Shown here in pieces: positions 18,434-26,687 of a stretch of 57,885 nucleotides of DNA (position 1 is the first letter of the stretch; each line of letters starts with the position of its first letter). The position numbers and the translations under genes are program-made. The notes below the pieces were generated by a model. That model had not been told where the DNA came from and did no database searches. It saw nothing but the letters and a program-made list of their open reading frames with translations. Source of the stretch: Gammaproteobacteria bacterium (GTDB taxonomy: Bacteria > Pseudomonadota > Gammaproteobacteria > Steroidobacterales > Woeseiaceae); assembly GCA_018699395.1 (NCBI GenBank), contig JABIQN010000047.1, positions 1-57,885 of the forward strand, written 5' to 3'.

Positions 18434-18859
18434 TTGTCGCAACCCAGAACAATACTCGCATTTGATTTCGGCCTGCGCCGGATAGGCGTTGCCATCGGTC
18501 AGGATGTCACCAGTTCCTCTTCCCCGCTTGGGATTGTTAGCAATCGCAACGAGAGTGTCGACCACGCAGCAATCGCAGCTATTATCAAGGAATGGCGCCC
18601 GACCGGTATCGTCGTCGGCATGCCCAGCCATGCCGACGGATCGCCAAGCGAAATGCAAAAACCAGTCGAGTCTTTCATTAAAGAACTACGCCGCTACGAG
18701 CTTGATATAGACACAGTCGATGAGCGTTATACCTCAGTCGAGGCAAAGCAGGCTCTGAAATCGGCGCGAGCAGCAGGTACGCGCGGCCGAATCTCCAAGG
18801 AAATGATAGATAGCGCTGCGGCAGTATTTATAGCTGAAAGATACCTCTCATCTGGGTAG
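18434..18859 (+). CDS. ruvX: Holliday-junction resolvase-like protein RuvX/YqgF
   Basis: About 141 aa with an RNase H-like fold. Visible signatures are AFDFGLRRIGVAIG (catalytic Asp), VVGMPSHADGSPSEM, DERYTSVEAKQAL and the final IDSAAAVFIAERYL. Family members act in pre-16S rRNA 5' end processing and were first called Holliday resolvases. The track ORF begins earlier, in another frame over yqgE. The likely start is the TTG at 18434, one base after the yqgE stop, giving the normal family length. Confidence 0.92.
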   Translation: MSQPRTILAFDFGLRRIGVAIGQDVTSSSSPLGIVSNRNESVDHAAIAAIIKEWRPTGIVVGMPSHADGSPSEMQKPVESFIKELRRYELDIDTVDERYTSVEAKQALKSARAAGTRGRISKEMIDSAAAVFIAERYLSSG

Positions 18860-18870
18860 AATGCCCCGCG

Positions 18871-19845
18871 ATGCAACCAGATGACACCAAATTGCAGTTC
18901 GACGAGAGGGGCAACCTGCGACATTTTTTATCACTCAAGGGTATCGGGGCAGAGCTGTTAACCCAATTGTTGGACGACGCCGAAAGATACCTAGCAGCAC
19001 CAGGCTCTTTGCCGATACGCAGCCAGTCCCTTGCCGGCCGCACAGTTGGCAACCTCTTTTTCGAGCCTAGCACTCGTACTCGCGCGTCATTCGACCTAGC
19101 AGGTCGACGGCTTGGTGCGGACGTCTTGAATTTGGATGTGAACACGTCATCACGCAAGAAAGGCGAAAGCATTCTTGACACGATTTACACCCTAGAAGCC
19201 ATGCATGTCGATGTGATGGTCGTTCGCGATGCCAGCGATGGTGTGCCAGCCTATATAGCCCGTCATGTTAATGACCACATCAGTGTTCTGAACGCTGGCG
19301 AATCTGATGTGTCGCATCCGACGCAAGGTTTGCTTGATCTAATGACGATTCGTCAGCATAACGATGACTTTGGGAATATGACGGTAGCTATCGTTGGCGA
19401 TATCCAACATTCGCGTGTTGCCATGTCAGCATCTGAAGCATTGCAGACAATGGGGATCGGGGAGTTACGACTTGTTTCACCGGCTGCTCTGGCGCCCGAC
19501 GCGGATCGCTTCCCAGGCGCGCACATCGTCGACAATCTGGCGGATGGCCTAAAGGATGCTGATGTCGTCATGGCATTACGCATTCAGCGCGAACGCATCG
19601 GTAATCTTGACGGTGTGCCAGGTATTAATGAGTACTTCGCCAACTATGGCATTAGTCACGACAGCCTTGTGTATGCGAAACCCGATGCGATTGTGATGCA
19701 TCCGGGTCCGATGAATCGTGGCATCGAAATTGAGGGCACACTCGCTGATGGCCCACGCTCTGTGATCACGAAACAGGTGACGAATGGCGTTGCAGTTCGA
19801 ATGGCCGTACTTGACCGCATAGGCAAGATGATGAACGCACGGTGA
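18871..19845 (+). CDS. pyrB: Aspartate carbamoyltransferase catalytic subunit
   Basis: Condenses carbamoyl phosphate with aspartate in pyrimidine synthesis. The 324-aa protein contains the carbamoyl-phosphate loop FFEPSTRTRASFDLAGRRLG, SHPTQGLLDL and the aspartate-site region MHPGPMNRGIEI. No pyrI regulatory subunit is present. The usual neighbours pyrR (upstream) and pyrC (downstream) are missing. It overlaps the start of the pyrK-like gene by four bases (GTGA). Confidence 0.97.
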   Translation: MQPDDTKLQFDERGNLRHFLSLKGIGAELLTQLLDDAERYLAAPGSLPIRSQSLAGRTVGNLFFEPSTRTRASFDLAGRRLGADVLNLDVNTSSRKKGESILDTIYTLEAMHVDVMVVRDASDGVPAYIARHVNDHISVLNAGESDVSHPTQGLLDLMTIRQHNDDFGNMTVAIVGDIQHSRVAMSASEALQTMGIGELRLVSPAALAPDADRFPGAHIVDNLADGLKDADVVMALRIQRERIGNLDGVPGINEYFANYGISHDSLVYAKPDAIVMHPGPMNRGIEIEGTLADGPRSVITKQVTNGVAVRMAVLDRIGKMMNAR

Positions 19846-20732
19846 CGACTGCCGATCAAAAAAACGCGCAGCGAAATCGTAATACAATTTACGTCGAAAG
19901 CGGCGAGATAATTAATGTCGATGAATTTCCTGGCAACCAGTTCATCATGCGTATTCGCGCACCGAAGTGTGCGGCAAAAGCAGAGCCCGGTAGTTTCGTG
20001 CACATTACATGTGACGAAGCATTGCCGATGCGCCGCCCTTTATCGATCATGCGTGTCGAAGACGACTGTCTTGACATCCTCTACAAAATCGTCGGCCACG
20101 GACTTCAGAGCTTATCGACGAAAGGTCCGGGGGATGCTGTCAGCGTACTCGGGCCGATCGGACAGCCATTTCGTCTATCTAAAGAGCGACCGAGAGCCTT
20201 ACTAATAGGCGGTGGTGTCGGAATTCCCCCGATAGTACACATCGCGGATCATCTGAGACGGCAAGGAAGTGATTGGGCGCCGCTTGCGATTCTCGGCTCT
20301 GAGCTACCGTTCCCGTTCAAGCTGCAGCGCTCAAATATTAAAACACCATGGCTTGACGATGAAATCACTGCAACGGTGCCGCTCATGGAGGACTGGGGTA
20401 TTTCCTGCCGACTCGCGACTCTTGCCGGGTTCGACGGTTGTTACGACGGCTACGTCACCGACCTTGCTGACCGATGGCTATCGACCTTGTCCAGCGATGA
20501 ACTCACCGAAGTCGGAATATTCTCTTGTGGCCCAACACCGATGCTGAGAGCTGTGGCATCACTTGCTGAAAGATATGGCGTGCCATGCCAAGTGTCTTTG
20601 GAAGAGTTTATGGCTTGCGCTGTTGGTGGATGTGCCGGTTGCACAGTCAAAATCAGTACACCTGACGGCGATGCCATGAAGCGAGTCTGTGTCGACGGAC
20701 CAGTTTTCGATGCCGCTACAGTGGTTTGGTAG
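19842..20732 (+). CDS. Dihydroorotate dehydrogenase electron-transfer subunit-like (PyrK family)
   Basis: 296-aa flavin/iron-sulfur reductase of the PyrK type. It has a ferredoxin-reductase fold with FAD-binding MRRPLSIMRV, nucleotide-binding LLIGGGVGIPPIVHIA and GIFSCGPTPMLRAV, and a C-terminal 2Fe-2S site CAVGGCAGCTVKI with a later Cys in KRVCVDGP. PyrK normally pairs with PyrDB to pass electrons to NAD. Most Gammaproteobacteria use a quinone-linked PyrD and lack it. The GTG start overlaps the pyrB stop, which suggests a pyrimidine role. The partner enzyme is not in this window. Confidence 0.85.
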   Translation: MTTADQKNAQRNRNTIYVESGEIINVDEFPGNQFIMRIRAPKCAAKAEPGSFVHITCDEALPMRRPLSIMRVEDDCLDILYKIVGHGLQSLSTKGPGDAVSVLGPIGQPFRLSKERPRALLIGGGVGIPPIVHIADHLRRQGSDWAPLAILGSELPFPFKLQRSNIKTPWLDDEITATVPLMEDWGISCRLATLAGFDGCYDGYVTDLADRWLSTLSSDELTEVGIFSCGPTPMLRAVASLAERYGVPCQVSLEEFMACAVGGCAGCTVKISTPDGDAMKRVCVDGPVFDAATVVW

Positions 20733-20942
20733 CGGCAGAAATTCTTCGTAATTCTTACGCTACTTGTCATTCATGATGTCGTACACCATGCTATTGACGT
20801 CTTTGTGGGTGAGCGTCGGCATATTAACTCACTTTATGTCGCCATCAACGTGAATCATAAGCGGCACGCCCCCAGACAAATGCAGGTCCGAGACGTTGCT
20901 CTATATCGTGAACGACAAAAGATGAGCTACGTCGACGGCCAT
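20733..20942 (-). pseudogene. pilT: pilT remnant with three in-frame stops
   Basis: The minus strand keeps an ATG with a GAGGGAG ribosome-binding site. About 70 codons then align without a gap to the PilT N-terminus as I recall it: SDLHLSGGVPLMIHVDGDIK, then VNMPTLTHKDVNSMVYDIMNDK, then RKNYEEFL. Stops interrupt the frame at 20901-20903 (TAG), 20829-20831 (TGA, where PilT has Arg) and 20760-20762 (TAG, where PilT has Gln). Homology ends at the pyrK stop, so the other ~270 codons, with the ATPase motifs, are deleted. It is divergent from yggS, the ancestral place of pilT. The track ORF at 20805-21017 on the plus strand is a shadow. Confidence 0.9.
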
Positions 20943-21026
20943 ATTTCTCCCTCTTTTGACGAGGCAGGACTTATCATAACCCGGCGCAGAATTGAGCCTA
21001 ATATAGTGAAGCAATAGGACTAAAGC

Positions 21027-21710
21027 GTGATTGGAATCACGGAAAACCTAGCAATAATCAAAGATTTTCTGGCATCTTCAGCTATTGAGGTCGATCGCGA
21101 CCCTCAAGCTGTAAAATTGCTCGCTGTGAGCAAGAAACAGTCTATTTCGAAGATTATCGATGCTGCCAACGCAGGCCAGCGCGATTTCGGCGAAAATTTC
21201 GTCCAAGAGGGACTCGAAAAAATTGCACAGACAAGAAATATGGATCTAGTCTGGCACTTTATCGGGCGTCTGCAGAACAATAAAACACGTAGCGTGGCTG
21301 AGAACTTTGACTGGGTTCACACTGTCGATAATTCGAAAACGGCGCGACGCCTGAGCGAACAGCGGCCAGAATCACTCGGCCCGTTGAATATTTGCCTGCA
21401 AATCAATATTGATAAGGAGCTGGGGAAATCTGGCACCGATGTGTCGACACTGTCCGAGTTGGCCTATATCTGTACACAATTACCGAACATCGCGTTGCGC
21501 GGCTTGATGTGCTTGCCGGCCGTACGGACTGAGTTTACTGATCAGCGAGTACCTTTCAAACAGCTAAAAGAGTTGGCAGATGAGTTACGTTCTGGCGGAA
21601 TAGACACCGACACATTATCGATGGGTATGAGTGGCGACTACCGAGCCGCCATTTTCGAAGGCTCAACCATTGTACGAATCGGTACCGCATTGTTTGGCGA
21701 AAGATACTAG
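21027..21710 (+). CDS. yggS: PLP homeostasis protein YggS
   Basis: 227-aa PLP-binding protein with an alanine-racemase-like barrel. The PLP lysine lies in LLAVSKKQS; other marks are GENFVQEGLEKI, WHFIGRLQNNK and LSMGMSGDYRAAI. It helps maintain vitamin B6 and amino-acid balance. The start is a GTG. It is followed 3 bp later by proC and then yggT, an order conserved through Gammaproteobacteria, normally divergent from pilT, which here is a pseudogene. Confidence 0.96.
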   Translation: MIGITENLAIIKDFLASSAIEVDRDPQAVKLLAVSKKQSISKIIDAANAGQRDFGENFVQEGLEKIAQTRNMDLVWHFIGRLQNNKTRSVAENFDWVHTVDNSKTARRLSEQRPESLGPLNICLQINIDKELGKSGTDVSTLSELAYICTQLPNIALRGLMCLPAVRTEFTDQRVPFKQLKELADELRSGGIDTDTLSMGMSGDYRAAIFEGSTIVRIGTALFGERY

Positions 21711-21713
21711 AGG

Positions 21714-22565
21714 ATGGATGCAAAAATGGACTACGGAAAGGTCGCTTTTATCGGCGGTGGCAATATGGCTCGAGCCTTAGCCGGTGGAATGCTGGTTGCA
21801 GGCTACGAGCCCTCACATATTTTGATTTCGGATCCACTCGCACAAAACCGCGATCGCCTGGCTAATGAATTTCCGGGAACTATTATTCGAGCAGACAATC
21901 TGGATGTTGCAAAACAAGCTGAATGTCTAGTACTAGCCGTAAAACCGCAGATCCTATCTACGGTTTGTAAGCCGCTCAGAGATGCCGTGCAAATCACAAG
22001 ACCGCTAATTATCTCGATAGCTGCTGGCGTGCGTAGCGGTGATATCGATACATGGCTGGGCGGTGGACTCTCAGTCGTACGAGTCATGCCTAACCAGCCG
22101 GCTTTATTGCGCTTAGGCATTTCCGGCATGTATGCCAATGAGCGAACTTCCGAAGAAGAACGGAATGCAGCGAGCTGCATTATCTCAACCACTGGGCCGG
22201 TTATTTCTGTATCGACTGAGGATGATATTGATACGGTAACGGCTGTTTCCGGAAGCGGGCCGGCTTATTTTTACCTGCTGGTAGACATGCTAGTGACAGT
22301 AGCAAAAGACATGGGGCTCGACTCTAAATCAGCACTCGCTCTCGTGCTCGAAACTGCGCGCGGCGCCAGTGAAATGGCCGAGCAATCGGGTGAAACTATG
22401 GATACGCTGATCGCCCGCGTACGTTCACCGGGTGGCACTACGGCCGCAGCGTTTGACTATCTCGATAACACTAATTTTCGTGATACCTTCACGGCCGCCG
22501 TTACCGCAGCACGTGATCGGGCGAAAGATCTCGCGGACCAAGCTCATGAAGATGCCAAGGATTAA
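21714..22565 (+). CDS. proC: Pyrroline-5-carboxylate reductase
   Basis: Last step of proline synthesis. The 283-aa protein has the N-terminal NAD(P) motif VAFIGGGNMARALAGGML, the conserved RVMPNQPALL, TAVSGSGPAYFYLLVD and the C-terminal RVRSPGGTTAAAFDYL. Length is slightly above average because of a charged C-terminal tail. It begins at the first ATG, 3 bp after yggS; a second ATG five codons later (MDYGKV) is also possible. Confidence 0.97.
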   Translation: MDAKMDYGKVAFIGGGNMARALAGGMLVAGYEPSHILISDPLAQNRDRLANEFPGTIIRADNLDVAKQAECLVLAVKPQILSTVCKPLRDAVQITRPLIISIAAGVRSGDIDTWLGGGLSVVRVMPNQPALLRLGISGMYANERTSEEERNAASCIISTTGPVISVSTEDDIDTVTAVSGSGPAYFYLLVDMLVTVAKDMGLDSKSALALVLETARGASEMAEQSGETMDTLIARVRSPGGTTAAAFDYLDNTNFRDTFTAAVTAARDRAKDLADQAHEDAKD

Positions 22566-22568
22566 TTG

Positions 22569-23129
22569 ATGCCCACAAATGTTTCCACGGCTTTAGTCTA
22601 TATCGTAAACGCGTTAACCAGCCTCTATGTACTCGTTCTACTGCTGAGGTTCTGGCTGCCACTGCTGCGCGCAGATTTCAGGAATCCATTGGCGCAAGGG
22701 ATCTTTAAACTCACGTCACCGCTAGTACTTCCGCTGCGTCGACTCATCCCCGCCATTGGCCGACTAGATACAGCCACTGTTCTCGTGACGGTCACTTTTC
22801 AATGCCTCGCAATTTTTCTAGTCTTGCTCATCGTCGGTGGACGCGCTAGTGCATCGAGCATTTTTGTGTCGGCAATCATAAAATTAGCAATGCTCTCGGT
22901 AAATATTTTTGCTTACGCGATTCTGATCCGAGCCGTACTCAGTTGGATGTCTCCAGGGCAGTATAATCCGGCCACGGCAATTATCGGAACGTTAACGGAT
23001 CCTGTATTGCGACCTTTGCAGCGATTGATCCCTCCGTTGGGTGGAATCGATCTAACGCCAATGCTCGCAATCATTGGCTTATTCGCATTTAATATTCTGA
23101 TTGGTGGGCTCCTGCCGTCGAACGTCTAG
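22569..23129 (+). CDS. yggT: YggT family integral membrane protein
   Basis: 186-aa protein with two homologous halves, each with membrane segments and the YggT motif: RFWLPLLRADFRNPLAQGIFKLTSPLVLPLRRLIP and RAVLSWMSPGQYNPATAIIGTLTDPVLRPLQRLIP. Role is not firmly known; relatives are linked to osmotic shock and division-site organisation. The ATG at 22569 follows the proC stop by 3 bp; the TTG counted by the track just precedes it. In Pseudomonas metX and metW come next; here they are absent. Confidence 0.93.
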   Translation: MPTNVSTALVYIVNALTSLYVLVLLLRFWLPLLRADFRNPLAQGIFKLTSPLVLPLRRLIPAIGRLDTATVLVTVTFQCLAIFLVLLIVGGRASASSIFVSAIIKLAMLSVNIFAYAILIRAVLSWMSPGQYNPATAIIGTLTDPVLRPLQRLIPPLGGIDLTPMLAIIGLFAFNILIGGLLPSNV

Positions 23130-23199
23130 TTGCAGCACAATTAGTAATTTCGCATCCGGGTGTAATGGTTTATTAGTATTTTTAGACTAAGGGGTGGGC

Positions 23200-23682
23200 A
23201 TGAACAAAGGAACGCTATTAACTTCTCTGTCGCTGCTCGCGCTGCTTTCGGCGTGCGGTGGCCTTGGTAATTCGGCTGATATACCTGAGGCACAACCTGC
23301 GGGTGCGACATCCGCGGACATCGGGAACCACATCATATACTTCAGTGCCCAGTCAACCGACCAGTTGCTTCCTGCAGTCGCCCGCGAATACGACATCGTT
23401 CGCAGCAAGAATCGGGCGATGCTCAATGTTTCGATAATTCGAGAATCTGACAACTTACCAGTTATGGCCGAGGTCATCGTAAAGGCGGTCAATCTTGCCG
23501 GTCAACTGAAAAATATCACCATGCGCAAGATTGAAGAACCCGATGATGTTATCGCTATTTATTATATCGGTGACACCACCGTAGCGAATCGCGAAGTATT
23601 GGTGTTTGATATCGGCATCAAACCCGAAGGCGAGGATGCGCCTTCTACAGTACGATTCGAACGGCAGTTCTACAGCGACTAG
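23200..23682 (+). CDS. DUF4426 lipoprotein
   Basis: 160-aa exported protein. A lipobox LLSAC ends the signal peptide at about residue 20, so it should be lipid-anchored in the envelope. The mature region matches DUF4426 proteins (HIIYFSAQSTDQLLPAVAREYDIVRSKNRAMLNVSIIRE). Function is unknown. I chose the ATG at 23200 with AAGGGG upstream. In Pseudomonas this family follows metX-metW in the proC-yggT neighbourhood. A strong terminator follows. Confidence 0.82.
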   Translation: MNKGTLLTSLSLLALLSACGGLGNSADIPEAQPAGATSADIGNHIIYFSAQSTDQLLPAVAREYDIVRSKNRAMLNVSIIRESDNLPVMAEVIVKAVNLAGQLKNITMRKIEEPDDVIAIYYIGDTTVANREVLVFDIGIKPEGEDAPSTVRFERQFYSD

Positions 23683-23700
23683 ATCAATTCGTACTACTCT

Positions 23701-23731
23701 AAAAAGGCCTTAATTAAAAGGCCTTTTTTCT
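23701..23731 (+). terminator. Rho-independent terminator after the DUF4426 gene
   Basis: The plus strand reads AAAAAGGCC, a short A/T-rich loop, then GGCCTTTTTT. The stem is perfect and ends in a T-run, and it lies 18 bp past the stop codon. Confidence 0.92.
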
Positions 23732-23820
23732 ATTATACATATTGAAAACATGTGTTATCGTCGCGCAGAATTCATCGAGGGTATAAGCCCAGTTTATTAT
23801 TTTTTAGGAGTCATTTTTTC

Positions 23821-24141
23821 ATGGCAGCAAACACCAAGAAGCCACCAACCAAATCCGAAATCTACGCACAGATTGTTGACGACACCGGTTTGACGCGCAA
23901 GGACGTAATAGCAGTTTTCGAATCACTGAATGGACAGATTCAGAAGAATCTCGGTAGCCGCGGTGCCGCAGGCATGTTCACAGTCCCAGGTCTATTAAAA
24001 ATGCGTGTTGTGAAAAAGCCAGCCACCAAAGCTCGCAAGGGAACCAACCCATTCACCGGTGAAGAAATGATATTCAAGGCAAAGCCTGCATCGAAAGTTA
24101 TTAAGGTTTCTACCCTTAAGGGCTTGAAAGATATGGTCTGA
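23821..24141 (+). CDS. HU-family DNA-binding protein
   Basis: 106-aa nucleoid protein. The HU fold is recognisable: helix pair IVDDTGLTRKDVIAVFESLNGQI, then GMFTVPGLLKMRVVKKPATKARKGTNPFTGEEMIFKAKPASKVIKV, covering the DNA-binding arm. It is longer than E. coli HU, with a basic N-terminal extension (MAANTKKPPTKSE). The start at 23821 follows TTTAGGAG; the longer track ORF has no support. It is a monocistronic unit between two terminators, as expected for a highly expressed gene. Confidence 0.93.
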   Translation: MAANTKKPPTKSEIYAQIVDDTGLTRKDVIAVFESLNGQIQKNLGSRGAAGMFTVPGLLKMRVVKKPATKARKGTNPFTGEEMIFKAKPASKVIKVSTLKGLKDMV

Positions 24142-24165
24142 AGTGTAAATTCCCTCTTCAAACTG

Positions 24166-24191
24166 AAAAGCCGGGGTCGCCCGGCTTTTTT
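24166..24191. terminator. Bidirectional terminator between HU and the hydrolase
   Basis: AAAAGCCGGG-GTCG-CCCGGCTTTTTT forms a perfect GC-rich stem with T-runs on both strands. It ends HU transcription on the plus strand. It also overlaps the stop codon of the convergent hydrolase gene, which it could end as well. Confidence 0.92.
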
Positions 24192-24831
24192 ATGTCTGCG
24201 ATTCGATGACGAACTCTGCGACCGCTTCGCGCAATTCAACCAACCTACCGTGAAAAAAATGCTCGGCACCGGAAATGATCAATAGTTCGGGCCCAGGCAG
24301 CAGGCCGTTTACCCATTCAACGGTTTTCTCGACATCGACAAGCTCATCCTGATCACCCTGAACGATTAGCCATGGGCACTCTGGTTGAGCCAGAGGACCT
24401 GATGCGCATCGAGTGATTGCAGGCGCGACACTCACGAGACCGTCGACAGTGGTATCGATAGCAGCATCTACAGCGATCGCGGCGCCGAAAGAAAACCCCG
24501 CAAGCCACAGTCTCGTGCCGGGATCCCGAGCGCGCATCCATGAAATGGCGGCCAAAGCGTCATCAAGTTCTCCCACACCTTCGTCATACTCACCTTCACT
24601 GCTTTCTATTCCCCGGAAGTTGAAACGAAGCACGGCATACCCTAACCGGACGAACGCGCGAGCCAAAGTATGGGCAACCTTATTGTGCATAGTACCGCCA
24701 TGTTGCGGGTGTGGATGGCAAACAACGACGCTACCGAGTGGTGAGTGCTCAGCCGAAAGCTCCAAAATTGCCTCTAAGCGGCCGGCAGGGCCATCAATAA
24801 ACAGTCTTTCGGAATAAGGTCGTTTGGACAT
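24190..24831 (-). CDS. Alpha/beta hydrolase (COG2945-like)
   Basis: 213-aa cytoplasmic hydrolase. The oxyanion region VVCHPHPQHGGTMHNKV, nucleophile elbow GFSFGA, acid in IVQGDQDELVDVEKT and histidine in GAEHFFHGR make a complete catalytic triad. It fits the small dienelactone-hydrolase-like proteins of unknown substrate. It starts at an ATG. It is a single gene whose stop codon lies in the HU terminator. Confidence 0.85.
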   Translation of the reverse strand: MSKRPYSERLFIDGPAGRLEAILELSAEHSPLGSVVVCHPHPQHGGTMHNKVAHTLARAFVRLGYAVLRFNFRGIESSEGEYDEGVGELDDALAAISWMRARDPGTRLWLAGFSFGAAIAVDAAIDTTVDGLVSVAPAITRCASGPLAQPECPWLIVQGDQDELVDVEKTVEWVNGLLPGPELLIISGAEHFFHGRLVELREAVAEFVIESQT

Positions 24832-24905
24832 CGGGCTTTCCAGAGTGGATAGATTCGTGAATATTGCTGTAAAATTATGACCTTATGTAATGTCGGAATC
24901 AATTG

Positions 24906-25319
24906 ATGCTTGAACTCAATGTTCTACACATCACGGTAATCGCTGTTATGGCTGTTATCGGTACCATCGTCGGATGGGTTCTCCGAGATCGTCGTTCACG
25001 CTTAGAAAAATTCGCGGTCAACATCATGGACGATGTCCAAGCAGCCGTACGTGATAATGGATCGGCCGTCGAAGATGGACCAATTGCTGATTCTGCTAAT
25101 GATATGCGCGACAAGTTGCAAGCGATAAAAGGTGTCGGACCGGCAATCGAAAAAACACTCAATGAGATGGGTATATTTCGATTTCAGCAAATCGCTGAGA
25201 TGAGTGAGTATGATATCGACCGTATCGCCAGGTGCTTAAAGGGACTTCGCAGCCGCATTTATCGCGAAGACTGGTTAGGACAGGCACGGGAATTACGTGA
25301 TCAAAATATCAGTATTTAG
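24906..25319 (+). CDS. Membrane-anchored helix-hairpin-helix protein
   Basis: 137-aa protein with an N-terminal membrane segment (about residues 8-25) and a C-terminal helix-hairpin-helix region, DKLQAIKGVGPAIEKTLNEMGIFRFQQIAEMSEYDIDRIA. The domain resembles the HHH modules found in membrane-linked proteins and next to L21-like domains. DNA or RNA binding at the membrane is a guess. I use the ATG at 24906, one codon after the TTG of the track. The next gene starts inside its last codons. Confidence 0.72.
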   Translation: MLELNVLHITVIAVMAVIGTIVGWVLRDRRSRLEKFAVNIMDDVQAAVRDNGSAVEDGPIADSANDMRDKLQAIKGVGPAIEKTLNEMGIFRFQQIAEMSEYDIDRIARCLKGLRSRIYREDWLGQARELRDQNISI

Positions 25320-26169
25320 GTGTATTGCCATCGTCCTACTTATCGGTGGTCTGGCCACAGCTCCAAAGCTAAACTTCGATGCCACGTTCGACAGATCGAA
25401 CAACACTGCGCTGCCCGCTCCTACACCGCGTTTTGACTTTCGGTGGCAGCGTGGGACATTGCGGCTTGCTGGCCATACAGCGTCCGCGAATCACGAACAG
25501 AGTCTGCTACAAGTTGCAGCAGCATCCTTTTCAGAGCACTCACTTGAAACAGACTTTATGCCGCTTGGCATTGTTCCCGACCAGTGGGAGGACTTGAGTA
25601 TGAAAGTACTTTATCTGCTGGCTGAGTCAAACTCTTCAGAGGCAGTGCTTACAAATAATGAGATCGACATCCGGGGAGTGACGACCAAGGAAGTCGTATG
25701 GAAGAGCCATCTAGAGGCCCTCCGAATAGTCCTTCCAGAAGGGGTATCTGTTAGCGCGAACATGCTCTATATCGACCCGACGATAGACACTAAACAGGCC
25801 TGTACAATGGCAGCCAAGGCGCTTGTCACCGGAGCGATAAATTTTGAGGAATCCACCGCTGAATTTCTGGACTCAGCCTACCCTCGCCTCAATCGAGTCG
25901 TCGCGCTGGCTGACGTCTGTACGGCAACGATGATCTCCATTACGGGTCATACCGACTCGTCCGGAAGCGACGAATGGAATCAACGACTAAGCTTGAAACG
26001 AGCAGCGGCTGTTAGCGACTATATCGCCCATGGCGGTATCAACAAAGATCGCCTGTTCGTATCTTCAGCCGGCTCTTCCCTGCCCATCGCTGACAACGCG
26101 ACTCATTACGGCCGCAGTCTCAACCGTCGAATCGACATCAAACTCCAAACGGACCAACAGACAAACTAG
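25297..26169 (+). CDS. OmpA-family envelope protein
   Basis: 290-aa protein with an N-terminal signal or anchor (about residues 5-22), a BON-like middle region and a C-terminal OmpA-like peptidoglycan-binding domain: SITGHTDSSGSDEWNQRLSLKRAAAVSDYI...RLFVSSAGSSLPIADN...GRSLNRRIDI. The domain should hold the protein to murein. The GTG start overlaps the HHH gene by 23 bp, so the two are translationally coupled. Its stop overlaps the convergent FKBP stop by four bases. Confidence 0.8.
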   Translation: MIKISVFRCIAIVLLIGGLATAPKLNFDATFDRSNNTALPAPTPRFDFRWQRGTLRLAGHTASANHEQSLLQVAAASFSEHSLETDFMPLGIVPDQWEDLSMKVLYLLAESNSSEAVLTNNEIDIRGVTTKEVVWKSHLEALRIVLPEGVSVSANMLYIDPTIDTKQACTMAAKALVTGAINFEESTAEFLDSAYPRLNRVVALADVCTATMISITGHTDSSGSDEWNQRLSLKRAAAVSDYIAHGGINKDRLFVSSAGSSLPIADNATHYGRSLNRRIDIKLQTDQQTN

Positions 26170-26687
26170 TCTGGCGCCGTCAATTTCAAGAGTTCAATTG
26201 TGAAAATCAAAGTGGCATTGGGAGGGATTTCACCACGCCCTGACGGACCGTATGCCAAGTCTCCGTCAACAATAAGCTCACGTGTTTCGCCTTCGAGCAT
26301 GCACGGAACACCAAGATCCCAACCTTTGATCACTTGTCCAGCACCGAGCTGAAACTGAAATACAGTACTGCCTGACTCCCAGATAAACGCGCCATGCTTG
26401 TCCTCTGCCGACTCGTCGTAAAGCCATAGCCAAACATTGGTATCAACATAGTCGCCTGCAACTGCGCTACGACCAAATCCTTTCTTAACAACTCTTGCAC
26501 TCAGTCCCGGAGCAACCTGAATTAGGCCCGATTCATCTGCAGCTGCGCATTCTGCAGTCGCTGCTTCGCTGCCTGTCTCTTCATTAGTCATAGCTTCATC
26601 CTCAGCCACATCATTATTTTCAGCCATATTGCAGGCAGTCAATGTAAAAAAAGTAAAAATAATCACTACTATTAGTTGGTTTTTCAT
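26166..26687 (-). CDS. FKBP-type peptidyl-prolyl isomerase lipoprotein
   Basis: 173-aa exported isomerase. A lipoprotein signal ends at LTAC (about residue 19), followed by an acidic low-complexity spacer (to ~45) and one FKBP domain with [34 protein letters not shown] and [22 protein letters not shown]. It likely helps periplasmic folding. Start and msrB stop overlap as ATGA, which makes it the last gene of the htpG-msrB-FKBP unit. Confidence 0.9.
   Translation of the reverse strand: MKNQLIVVIIFTFFTLTACNMAENNDVAEDEAMTNEETGSEAATAECAAADESGLIQVAPGLSARVVKKGFGRSAVAGDYVDTNVWLWLYDESAEDKHGAFIWESGSTVFQFQLGAGQVIKGWDLGVPCMLEGETRELIVDGDLAYGPSGRGEIPPNATLIFTIELLKLTAPD

Noticed and set aside
20805-21017. 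Plus-strand ORF of 70 aa
   Set aside because: It is the complement of the pilT pseudogene; the minus strand carries the recognisable protein similarity.
23742-23772. Sigma-70 promoter TTGAAA...CAGAAT for HU
   Set aside because: Spacing of 18 bp and a poor -10 make this too weak to list as a feature.
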